Positions 12,022 to 20,590 of a stretch of DNA of 64,000 bases are shown here, one piece after another. The stretch is taken from positions 4,676,220-4,740,219 of the forward strand of contig VWZX01001688.1 of NCBI GenBank assembly GCA_013399015.1. Reading direction: 5' to 3'. The translations under genes were made by a program, and so were the position numbers. This stretch comes from Galbula dea (taxonomy: Eukaryota > Chordata > Aves > Piciformes > Galbulidae). The notes beneath the pieces are model-generated. The model saw nothing but the letters and a program-made list of their open reading frames with translations, made no database searches and had not been told where the DNA came from. Every line of letters begins with the position of its first letter. Positions within the stretch are counted from its first letter, which is position 1.

Positions 12022-12071
12022 GTCGGCAGGGCTCTGGGAGGCTCGGCATGGGACTCTGAGGTTCGGCAGGG
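12022..12071 (+). repeat. Left arm of the decamer minisatellite
   Basis: Five consecutive 10-base words (GTCGGCAGGG, CTCTGGGAGG, CTCGGCATGG, GACTCTGAGG, TTCGGCAGGG) match the word types of the large array to the right of the gap (12591-13100). This shows that the same satellite family lies on both sides of the unsequenced segment. Confidence 0.75.
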
Positions 12072-12273
12072 GACCAATTACCATGGTCCCTGCACCCTCC
12101 AGCCCCGACCCCGGCTCCAGCCCCAGCCCCGCCCCCAAATCAGCAGAAAACCACTCCCAAACACCTCCAAGCAGCCCAAAACCACATGGAAACACCACCC
12201 AAAAGGACAAGAAAATGGTCCAAGAAAGGCCCCAAATTATGCCATAAGAGCAGACAACAGCCTAAAACCACAC
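12072..12273. repeat. C-rich then A/C-rich low-complexity DNA beside the gap
   Basis: Positions 12100-12137 consist of CCCC blocks separated by one to four bases, a C-tract able to form G-quadruplexes on the minus strand. The rest is A/C-rich. The word CAGCCCAAAACCACA at 12172 recurs as CAGCCTAAAACCACA at 12258, 86 bases later and just before the gap. This suggests the start of a longer tandem unit that the gap cuts off. Confidence 0.5.
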
Positions 12274-12445
12274 NNNNNNNNNNNNNNNNNNNNNNNNNNN
12301 NNNNNNNNNNNNNNNNNNNNNNNNNNNNNNNNNNNNNNNNNNNNNNNNNNNNNNNNNNNNNNNNNNNNNNNNNNNNNNNNNNNNNNNNNNNNNNNNNNNN
12401 NNNNNNNNNNNNNNNNNNNNNNNNNNNNNNNNNNNNNNNNNNNNN
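12274..12445. other. Assembly gap, 172 N
   Basis: Unsequenced. It lies between a C-rich/A-C-rich flank and a G-rich tandem repeat, so failure to read GC-rich, quadruplex-prone satellite DNA is the likely cause. The number of N may not reflect true length. Confidence 1.
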
Positions 12446-12550
12446 GGTGGGAGGCTGGGAGGGGTTGAGGCCAGGGAGTGGGAGGCCAAGGGAGGGTGGG
12501 AGGCCGGAAGGGGTTGAGGCCAGGGAGTGGGAGGCTGGGAGGGGGTGAGA
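12446..12550 (+). repeat. 49-bp G-rich tandem repeat
   Basis: Two consecutive ~49-bp units (12446-12494 and 12495-12543) share the words GGTGGGAGGC and GGGGTTGAGGCCAGGGAGTG, and a third may start at about 12540. Positions 12474-12500 satisfy the classical quadruplex pattern of four or more GGG runs with loops of seven bases or fewer. Copy number may be larger because the array begins at the gap edge. Confidence 0.85.
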
Positions 12551-12590
12551 GTTGTGGTGTCCAGCAGGGACACCAGGGTGTTGGGCAGGT
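12551..12590. other. Linker between two satellite arrays
   Basis: About 40 bases containing degenerate GGGCAGG/CAGGG words, probably a decayed edge of the decamer array. Confidence 0.5.
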
Positions 12591-13100
12591 CTCTGCAGAG
12601 GTCGGCAGGGCTCTGTAGGTGTCGAGATCGCTCTGTAGGGCTCTGTAGGTGTCGGCAGGGCTCTGTAGACCTCTGTAGGTGTCGGCTGCTCTCTGTAGGC
12701 CTGTCTAGGGGTTGTCAGGGTTCTGTAGGGCTCTGTAGTCCTCGGGAGGGCTTTGTAGACCTCTGTAGGTGTTGGCAGAACTCTGTAGGCCTCTGCAGGG
12801 TTCAGCAGGGTTTTCTAGACCTCTGTAGTGTTTGGCAGAGCTCTGTATAGGTCAATTGTTTTTGGCAGGACTATGTAGGGGTCGGCAGGGCACTGTAGGC
12901 CTTTGTAAGAGTCATCAAGGCCCTGTAGCAGTCTATGGGACTGTCGGCGGCTTGGCACAGGCCTCTGCTCTTCGGCACGGGCCTTGGCATCTCGGCAGGG
13001 GCCTGCAGGTGTCGACAGCTCTCTATATGCGTTGGCAGTTTTCTGTAGAGGTCTATAGGGGTTGGCAGGGCTCTCGGTGCCTCAGCATGAGCCTCTGCTG
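12591..13100 (+). repeat. Indel-free decamer minisatellite with 30-bp higher-order unit
   Basis: The whole 510-base segment divides into 51 consecutive 10-base words without any visible insertion or deletion. The main words are CTCTGTAGRC/CTCTGTAGGT and GTCGGCAGGG with substitutions. From 12631 to 12870 they are organised as eight 30-bp units, typically CTCTGTAGAC + CTCTGTAGGT + GTCGGCAGGG. Later words are more diverged (CTTGGCACAG, TTCGGCACGG, CTCGGCAGGG). Because 30 is a multiple of three, an open frame (12527-12850) runs through part of the array and encodes a degenerate ten-residue repeat. I regard that frame as a by-product of the repeat and not a gene. Confidence 0.9.
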
Positions 13101-13103
13101 CAC

Positions 13104-13251
13104 TGAGGTCACGTCCCCTCCCAATCACTCCAATGGGACCGGAGGCCACGCCCCCTCCCTTCACCCAAATGGGACCTGAGGTCACACCCCCCTCCCATTC
13201 ACTTCATTGAGACCTGAGGCCAAGCCCTCTCCCCTTCATTCCAGGGGGACC
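13104..13251 (+). repeat. 37-bp tandem repeat, four units, GC-box-like
   Basis: Units at 13104-13140, 13141-13176, 13177-13214 and 13215-13251 (37, 36, 38 and 37 bases) each run from TGAGGYCACRCCCCCTCCC-like sequence to a GGGACC or GAGACC end. Each carries a CACRCCCC/CACGCCCC core or a decayed version, similar to sites for KLF/SP-type zinc-finger proteins. The array abuts the decamer array on the left and the CR1 fragment on the right. Confidence 0.85.
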
Positions 13252-13704
13252 GGAGTCCAGCGCAGAGCCACAAAGATGATGAAGGAGCTGGAACATCTTC
13301 CTTATGAGGAAAGGCTGAGGGAGCTGGGTCTCTTTAGCTTGGAGAAGAGGAGACTAAGGGGTGACCTCATGTATGCTTTTAAGTATGTGAAGGGTGGGTG
13401 TCGGGAGGATGGGGTCAGGCTCTTCTCAGTGAAACCCAGTGACAGGACAAGAGGCAATGGTTATAAGCTGAAGCATAGGAGGTTCCATGTGAACACACGT
13501 AGAAATGTTTTCCCAGTTGAGGTGCCAGAGCACTGGCACAGACTGCCCAGAGAGGTTGGGGAGTCTCCTTCTCTGGAGGTATTCAACCCCTGTCTGGGCA
13601 TGCTTTTGTGTGACCTAGTCTAGGGAATCCTGCTCTGACAGGGGGTTTGGACTGGATGATCTTTTGAGGTCCCTTCCAACTCCTAACATTCTGTGATTCT
13701 GTGA
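13252..13704 (+). mobile_element. CR1 LINE, 5'-truncated 3' end
   Basis: Typical CR1 3' end. The sequence encodes the C-terminal end of ORF2 (the endonuclease/reverse transcriptase polyprotein), with recognisable motifs KMMKELEHLPYEERLRELGL and SDRTRGNG in one plus-strand frame that stays open to a stop at 13621-13623. A short 3' untranslated region follows, with GGTCCCTTCCAACTC and the tandem octamer tail ATTCTGTG x2 ending at 13704. All upstream parts of the element (reverse transcriptase core, endonuclease, ORF1) are missing, so it cannot move by itself. The 5' junction is placed near 13252 because the preceding bases belong to the 37-bp array. The uninterrupted frame suggests fairly low age or chance retention. 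Confidence 0.93.
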
Positions 13705-14429
13705 ACACTACAACATCCTTTATAGAGTGACTGAAAAAATGTTGCAGTTACTCATTTTGAAATGAGTTTATGTAGAGGTCAGATTTTTTTTTTTGCATGA
13801 CATCATATTATGGGTACAAAATTAAAAAAATTATCTATAATCAATCAGAAACCATCATCCCTCCACCTCCCTTTTTCTTTTAGAGTAAAGTCTGAAATCT
13901 GGCATTTTTACATGATAAGAATTATACAGCAAACCTTCATAAGCCTTTGTTAAATCACACATCCATCCTCTCCACCAGGTCCCTGTCCTTTCTGGCCAGT
14001 CCCTGCAGTTACCCTGGCCCCTCCATGGCTTCAGACAGGAAGGCACACGTATGTCCTTCAGCCTGCTGCATCCTGGCATGGGGAGATGCTGCTCAGAACC
14101 ACCCAGTCCTACCAGAGCAGGAATGAGGGCTGAGCCTGGCCAGTAGCAGAAAGAAGGCTCTACCCTGGAGACCAGGCAGTAAATGCTTGATAAAAAGTTT
14201 GAGATTCAACAGACCTCGGCTTCTTGTTTTTCTATAGCAAACTCAAAGCATGGCAAAGTACCACATTGAGGTGAAAAGTAAAATCTAGGAGAAATTCTCC
14301 CAGGTCCTGTGTTCCAGAACTGTTTATCCCTACCTGAAAAAGCAGAGCTCAGGTCAGGGCTTGGCAAGGCAGCTTAGTCCTGAGAATGGGTTTGAACTGT
14401 GGCTTTTATGGCCTGAGTTTACAGGAAGT
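13414..14429. repeat. Duplicated block A, copy 1
   Basis: Matches 16147-17163 over its full length, with one inserted base in the second copy. The first ~400 bases differ at only about one position (13422 C versus 16155 T). The part after ~13830 carries some twenty substitutions (for example AAATTATCT versus AAATGATCT and TTTCTGGCC versus TTTCTAGCC). It includes most of the CR1 fragment and downstream unique DNA. Most likely an allelic copy placed in series by the assembler. Confidence 0.9.
13705..14126. other. Unique noncoding DNA after the CR1
   Basis: Holds a T11 tract at about 13784-13794 and the short inverted repeat ACTCATTT/AAATGAGT near 13750. No gene recognised. A 74-codon minus-strand frame (13855-14079) is present in both block copies but has no recognisable content. 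Confidence 0.5.
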
Positions 14430-14500
14430 ACCATGTATTGCCAAACTCCCCTGCCTTACCTTCTCTCTGATGACTTTCAAACAACAGCCTGAGGTGCTGT
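14127..14500. repeat. 374-bp exact duplicate, left copy
   Basis: Identical, as far as I can see, to 14502-14875 and separated from it by one N at 14501. An exact repeat on both sides of a one-base gap is the signature of two contigs whose overlapping ends were not merged. Confidence 0.95.
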
Positions 14501-14501
14501 N
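14501..14501. other. Single-N contig join
   Basis: One N flanked by the exact 374-bp repeat (14127-14500 and 14502-14875). Confidence 0.95.
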
Positions 14502-14875
14502 GGGCTGAGCCTGGCCAGTAGCAGAAAGAAGGCTCTACCCTGGAGACCAGGCAGTAAATGCTTGATAAAAAGTTTGAGATTCAACAGACCTCGGCTTCTT
14601 GTTTTTCTATAGCAAACTCAAAGCATGGCAAAGTACCACATTGAGGTGAAAAGTAAAATCTAGGAGAAATTCTCCCAGGTCCTGTGTTCCAGAACTGTTT
14701 ATCCCTACCTGAAAAAGCAGAGCTCAGGTCAGGGCTTGGCAAGGCAGCTTAGTCCTGAGAATGGGTTTGAACTGTGGCTTTTATGGCCTGAGTTTACAGG
14801 AAGTACCATGTATTGCCAAACTCCCCTGCCTTACCTTCTCTCTGATGACTTTCAAACAACAGCCTGAGGTGCTGT
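14502..14875. repeat. 374-bp exact duplicate, right copy
   Basis: Second copy of 14127-14500. It continues without a break into the unique sequence from 14876, so the merged sequence would simply lose one copy and the N. Confidence 0.95.
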
Positions 14876-15274
14876 TCCCTCGACTTGTACCACCTGACCA
14901 CAAAACCATCCTGCTTTATGTGCAAACCCCCCAGTCCTGCTAGCATCTCTCCTGGGCTCTGACTGGCACTCCTTTAATGCCCAGACTGGCAGCCTGCATG
15001 CCTCAAGCAGGGCAGGACAACCCTCCTCCCCGGGCTCACCGTGGCTCACAGTCCAGCCTGCCAGGCTGCTTTGGGATTTGTTCAATTCAATCAAAGCCTC
15101 AGAGATGCCATATGGTTCCCGGGGATGTCTCACTGCAGGAGGTTTGGCTTGCAGCACAGTCCTTATAGTTAGCAGAGACAGGGGAGCAGCTCCCACCCCT
15201 GCTCCTGAGTGCCCAGGGGTGACAAACGGCTCTGATGGCACCAGGGTGTCCCCAGCCCACACCCGTGTCCAAAG
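14876..15274. other. Noncoding DNA missing from the second block copy
   Basis: No gene recognised. Taken with 14430-14500, this sequence has no counterpart in the second copy, where the single N at 17164 replaces it. Confidence 0.6.
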
Positions 15275-16145
15275 CGTGGGGACACCTGGAGGAAAGCACT
15301 GCTCTGAGAATGCTTTGCAGTGAGGAAAACACGAATTTGGAACAGCAGTTATATTTATCTGCTGGACTTTGCTTCTGTTTCAAGACATGAGACTGAGAAG
15401 GCAAAGACAAAGAAAAAGCTACAGGGTGTTTAGAGCAAAGCAGGTCACAGGCAGTGTTTTTCTACGGCACATACACTAGTATCCTCTAGGACACGTTCAA
15501 AAATGATTTAAGAGTCCTAGTATCACTTGAAAAATGCATACCTGTTCCTCACAGCCACTGTTCCAGGGTCTGCTGTGTGCCAGTGTAATGGGGCAGGGGA
15601 GGCCCTGCCTGGGCTTTCAGATCACCCTTTCATGGGCTGGAGTTGGAAGGACAGGTGGGGATGGGAACAGAACCAGGACACTTCCTGGTGTCTGCTAGAA
15701 AGAGACTGGTCTGGGAGCTGCCTTCACTGCCTGCTCTGCTGTTGCATGCGCCCAGAGCAGGAGAGGCTAATAAAAGTTTGCCCTCAAGCTGTAAGAGCCT
15801 CCAGCTTCCTTCTCTCTGTATCATCTCTCCCTGCCTTCCTCCTACCAGGTATTTTGCCCAAGCTCATTTACAAGAACCAGTCTCATCCTGGCTCAACCAG
15901 GTGCAAACATCAAGAGTGTTCTTGTCTGGGGGCAGCATCTCAAAACAGTCAGCTGAGAACTGGGGAAACTGAGGCACATACAATGACCAACCCTCAGGTT
16001 ATTTTTATGTTCTCTGGGAGGGATAGTAGGGACCTTTGTGCCTTGGACCTTTGGTTTGATCTAATACTTCCCTCATGCAATTCCCTGTTGTCTTCACTGC
16101 CTCTTCTATGGCTGCTCGGTGCCATCTGGTAACAAATCCTGCAAC
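15275..16145. repeat. Duplicated block B, copy 1
   Basis: Matches 17165-18035 base for base at constant offset 1890, with only a few substitutions seen (for example CTACGGCAC versus CTACAGCAC and GTTGCATGCG versus CCTGCATGGG). A 201-codon plus frame at 15527-16132 is open in both copies, but its composition and overlapping frames suggest chance. No protein is recognised. Confidence 0.92.
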
Positions 16146-16146
16146 N
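16146..16146. other. Single-N contig join
   Basis: The N breaks the sequence between the end of block B copy 1 and the start of block A copy 2. The joined order B then A is the reverse of genomic order in copy 1, as expected if a second haplotype was appended. Confidence 0.95.
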
Positions 16147-16437
16147 GTCAGGCTTTTCTCAGTGAAACCCAGTGACAGGACAAGAGGCAATGGTTATAAG
16201 CTGAAGCATAGGAGGTTCCATGTGAACACACGTAGAAATGTTTTCCCAGTTGAGGTGCCAGAGCACTGGCACAGACTGCCCAGAGAGGTTGGGGAGTCTC
16301 CTTCTCTGGAGGTATTCAACCCCTGTCTGGGCATGCTTTTGTGTGACCTAGTCTAGGGAATCCTGCTCTGACAGGGGGTTTGGACTGGATGATCTTTTGA
16401 GGTCCCTTCCAACTCCTAACATTCTGTGATTCTGTGA
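16147..16437 (+). mobile_element. CR1 LINE 3' end, duplicate copy
   Basis: Same CR1 fragment as 13414-13704, cut at its left end by the N at 16146, with the same ORF2 C-terminal frame and octamer tail. It is not an independent insertion: the flanking unique DNA downstream is also duplicated. Confidence 0.9.
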
Positions 16438-17163
16438 ACACTACAACATCCTTTATAGAGTGACTGAAAAAATGTTGCAGTTACTCATTTTGAAATGAGT
16501 TTATGTAGAGGTCAGATTTTTTTTTTTGCATGACATCATATTATGGGTACAAAATTAAAAAAATGATCTATAATCAATCAGAAACCATCATCCCTCCACC
16601 TCCCTTTTTCTTTTAGAGTAAAGTCTGAAATCTGGCATTTTTACATGATAAGAATTATACAGCAAACCTTCATAAGCCTTTGTTAAATTACACACCCATC
16701 CTCTGCACCAGGTCCCTGTCCTTTCTAGCCAGTCCCTGCAGTTACCCTGGCCCCCCCATGGCTTCAGACAGGAAGGCACACATACGTCCTTCAGCCTGCT
16801 GCATCCTGGCATGGGGAGATGGTGCTCAGAACCACCCAGTCCTACCAGAGCAGGAATGAGGGCTGAGCCTGGCCAGTAGCAGAAAGGCGGCTCTACCCTG
16901 GAGACCAGGCAGTAAATGCTTGATAAAAGGTTTGAGATTCAACAGACCTCGGGTGCTTATTTTTCTATAGTAAACTCAAAGCATTGCAAAGTACCACAGT
17001 GAGGTGAAAAGTAAAATCTAGGAGAAATTCTCCCAGGTCCTGTGTTCCAGAACTGTTTATCCCTACCTGAAAAGGCAGAGCTCAGGTCAGGGCTTGGCAA
17101 GGCAGCTTCAGTCCTGAGAAAGGGTTTGAACTGTGGCTTTTATGGCCTGAGTTTAAAGGAAGT
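16147..17163. repeat. Duplicated block A, copy 2
   Basis: Counterpart of 13414-14429. Substitutions are concentrated in the right-hand 600 bases. It ends at the single N at 17164. Confidence 0.9.
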
Positions 17164-17164
17164 N
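17164..17164. other. Single-N contig join
   Basis: It stands where copy 1 has the ~845-base segment 14430-15274 (including the 374-bp duplicate and its N). That segment is probably a gap whose length was set to one base. Confidence 0.9.
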
Positions 17165-18035
17165 CGTGGGGACACCTGGAGGAAAGCACTGCTCTGAGAA
17201 TGCTTTGCAGTGAGGAAAACACGAATTTGGAACAGCAGTTATATTTATCTGCTGGACTTTGCTTCTGTTTCAAGACATGAGACTGAGAAGGCAAAGACAA
17301 AGAAAAAGCTACAGGGTGTTTAGAGCAAAGCAGGTCACAGGCAGTGTTTTTCTACAGCACATACACTAGTATCCTCTAGGACACGTTCAAAAATGATTTA
17401 AGAGTCCTAGTATCACTTGAAAAATGCATACCTGTTCCTCACAGCCACTGTTCCAGGGTCTGCTGTGTGCCAGTGTAATGGGGCAGGGGAGGCCCTGCCT
17501 GGGCTTTCAGATCACCCTTTCATGGGCTGGAGTTGGAAGGACAGGTGGGGATGGGAACAGAACCAGGACACTTCCTGGTGTCTGCTAGAAAGAGACTGGT
17601 CTGGGAGCTGCCTTCACTGCCTGCTCTGCTCCTGCATGGGCCCAGAGCAGGAGAGGCTAATAAAAGTTTGCCCTCAAGCTGTAAGAGCCTCCAGCTTCCT
17701 TCTCTCTGTATCATCTCTCCCTGCCTTCCTCCTACCAGGTATTTTGCCCAAGCTCATTTACAAGAACCAGTCTCATCCTGGCTCAACCAGGTGCAAACAT
17801 CAAGAGTGTTCTTGTCTGGGGGCAGCATCTCAAAACAGTCAGCTGAGAACTGGGGAAACTGAGGCACATACAATGACCAACCCTCAGGTTATTTTTATGT
17901 TCTCTGGGAGGGATAGTAGGGACCTTTGTGCCTTGGACCTTTGGTTTGATCTAATACTTCCCTCATGCAATTCCCTGTTGTCTTCACTGCCTCTTCTATG
18001 GCTGCTCGGTGCCATCTGGTAACAAATCCTGCAAC
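17165..18035. repeat. Duplicated block B, copy 2
   Basis: Counterpart of 15275-16145. At 18036 the sequence continues into DNA that occurs only once, so this copy is the one physically linked to the right-hand side of the window. Confidence 0.92.
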
Positions 18036-20400
18036 ACTAGTATATGGTGCAACACAGGTACCACTAGCCATTTAAATGGTCATCAGTTAGAAAAAAAAAA
18101 ATCAACCACCAAAAACAACCACAAAAGACTAACAAATAGTTGACTCTGTTCCCAGAGAAATACAAAGAATGGTTCTGGAGCGTCACTGCTGTCCCTTTGT
18201 TCACTGAATATACTAACAGAAAAGGCAAGGAAATAAAATAAAATATTCCCTGATAGTGACAACTTATTGTGGGTAAAGCAGGCTGGGGCATGCCCAAGAA
18301 AAGGAGGGCCAGGCTCTGTGCATATCTGCTGGTGACGGGAAATAATGTGCCCAAAAGCACTTAAAAAATAATAGAAAGGACCAGAGGTGATTGCAGCAGT
18401 TAGAAGTGATATATTCTTGGCATGGAAACAAAAAGCAAATTCATAGCAGGTTTGGAGCTGATCTTACTGGCTTACATGGGATTTTATACTTAGGTAATTC
18501 TATTGTTGGCTGGAGCTACCTGATTTATGCCTGAATAAGGTCCTGATCCTTCAAACATTTACTTATGTACTTTAGTTTTACCTTTGTCCCTGGACATCCA
18601 ATTAATTTTCCTGCAATGAGGATATTGCTTTGCCTGCAGAGCCGAGGCCTTTGCAAGAAGAAAACCTGAGCTGTAAAGCTTGAAAAGACGAGGAAATTTT
18701 GCAGTGAGAGGTGATGTCCCCCAGGCCGTGGTCTTCCCACACCCTGAGGTACTGCCAGTCCCGTGCCACACACCCCAAAGCCAAGTGATTGCTTGTGTAT
18801 CTCCCTCTGACCCATCAGCTTTAGAAAACACAAACCTGCAGCTGTGTCCAGCTCCCAGTCAGTCTCTGCAACAAGTTGAGCTTAAGACAACAGTGTAACA
18901 CCAAGTCTACTTTGACAACACCATCTCTCCTGGGCAGACCATCCAAACCGGCTGCTAAACACAGCAGAAGCTGTTTGGATTTGGTGTTTCCCTTCAGGAG
19001 AGCTGAGTTTAGCATTTAAAACACTGGTTTGCCCTGTACCCTTCCCATCTGCAAGGCAAAAGAGAGACGTTAATGTGTCAAACACTGTCCTTTGACAATG
19101 AAACCTCTGGGTTTGCTTCAAGAGAGCATAAGGGTAAAAACCTGTCAGAGGTGAAAGAAGGAGGAGCAGCACAAAGACGTGTGCTCACAGAGAGCAGGGG
19201 AAAAGGCAGCTTCTGCTGTCCGGCCAGCAAGATGCCATGGTGGCTCCCTGTCCAGCAGAGTCGCCTCTCATGTGCCCATCACACACTGCTAAAATCGAGC
19301 AAATGAAATCAAAAGGGGCTGTGAGTCTTGGAGCAGCTGCTTTCCTCACTGCTGCTGCCAAACCATCCTGAGAACGGCTATTCCTCAGAGTAGGGGAGAA
19401 TTAATTTGCTTTACAATGGAGCAGTGGGGATCAGTGGGCAGCTGGGGGTCTGCTGCAGCGGGCACAGAGCTGCCACAGCCTGGGGGCTGCATGGGGAGCC
19501 AGGACCACCACCTGGAGCCAGCCTGAGGGGTACTTGAGGAGGCTGGAGGAGGGCCCAGAGCAAAACCCCTCTGGTAACAAAATCCCTGCTGCTTCCCATC
19601 TGAGATGCTCAGCCAAGATGCATCAGTGCCCAGACCCAGCAGTCTCCATCCAGCAAAGCTCAGATGCTGCTTGTGGAGCGGCGAGTGCCCATGGACCACA
19701 GAGTCTGCAGCTCCTGCACACAAGACATGGGATCTCTCCCTCCCACACAGTTCTGGCAAAGGGTGCAAGCAGCAAACAGGAGCTGCCTAAACTCCCACTT
19801 CAGCATCTCTGCAAGCTGACAGGAGGAGTCTTTGACCCAGGCTCCCAGCTGCACCCTGCTCCTGGCAAGTAGAGAAGAGCCGCAATGAATAACACTGCCT
19901 GTACCCCAAGGGCCAGATCCATTCCATCCTGGTGTGAATTAGTGGTTCCTTTTGTCTGCTCTAACTTGGGTGTGCTGGTCAGGGCCGGGACCGTGAGTCA
20001 GAGGTGTGTCCAGAGCCTGCCTGCACTCCACACGAATCCAACCTGCAGTGGTTGGGGAACGAGCAGTGCCCTGCCCTACCATGGGGGATGTGGAGGGCAG
20101 TGGGTGCAGCCACATCCCTTCCCCCAGCGCTGGAGTGCACCTCGGGACACTAGCGGTTACAGTACAGCAAGCACCAGGACACTGCCATAACCACACAGCA
20201 TAGACCTATCGTGCATGATAAGGCTGCAGGATGGGGCCAGAGACCACTCCCAAGAGCACTGGTGCAGTTCCAGGGCAACTCCTCTGAATTTGGCTCTGCT
20301 TACACTGTAGCAGCCTGGAGAACTGAATAGTGCCTCCTTAGGAAAATGCAATTATACATAAAATTAGAAGGAGGAAGTGTTAGTTAAAATTTCATACTTC
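18036..20400. other. Unique noncoding DNA
   Basis: No gene recognised. A run of 11 A lies near 18091. The words GGCCAGATCC and TGGTGTGAATTAGTG near 19911-19945 resemble an ancient amniote repeat, but the match is too short to call. Confidence 0.5.
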
Positions 20401-20590
20401 TGGAAGGCAGCCGGTTCGTTAGCATTACTTTAATGAGGTACTAACCTCACTGTAATGCTTTTATTAATGCTCGTGGCTTATTGAGTGCCAACTGCTTGGC
20501 TCCTCTCCGACAGGCCGGCTGGTCCACAAAGCAAATGGTTTAGGGGCCCTTTGATGTAAAATGTGAGCACGTTTACACCACAGCCAGGAC
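20401..20590. promoter_or_regulatory. Candidate conserved regulatory element with hairpin
   Basis: This stretch keeps about six CpGs, has several TAAT/ATTA homeodomain-type cores and a TCF/LEF-like CTTTGATG near 20549. It contains an inverted repeat: AGCATTAC (20421-20428) pairs with GTAATGCT (20452-20459), and inside it TGAGG (20434-20438) pairs with CCTCA (20445-20449). No open frame of note covers it. The mixture of developmental-factor motifs and lack of coding potential fits a conserved noncoding element, but conservation cannot be seen from one sequence. Confidence 0.3.

Noticed and set aside
12527..12850. Cys/Arg-rich frame with a ten-residue repeat, resembling a repeat protein
   Set aside because: It is the translation of the 30-bp minisatellite. 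The frame is open only because the unit length is divisible by three.
14391..14410. GGGTTTGAACTG, like a tRNA T-arm
   Set aside because: No acceptor stem, D-arm or anticodon arm around it. It is part of the duplicated noncoding block.
15527..16132. 201-codon frame present twice (also 17417-18022)
   Set aside because: The second occurrence is the assembly duplicate, so it is not evidence of conservation. A second open frame overlaps on the same strand, and no protein family is recognisable.
19908..19950. Words resembling an ancient amniote palindromic repeat (GGCCAGATCC ... TGGTGTGAATTAG)
   Set aside because: Too short and too diverged to distinguish from chance by eye.
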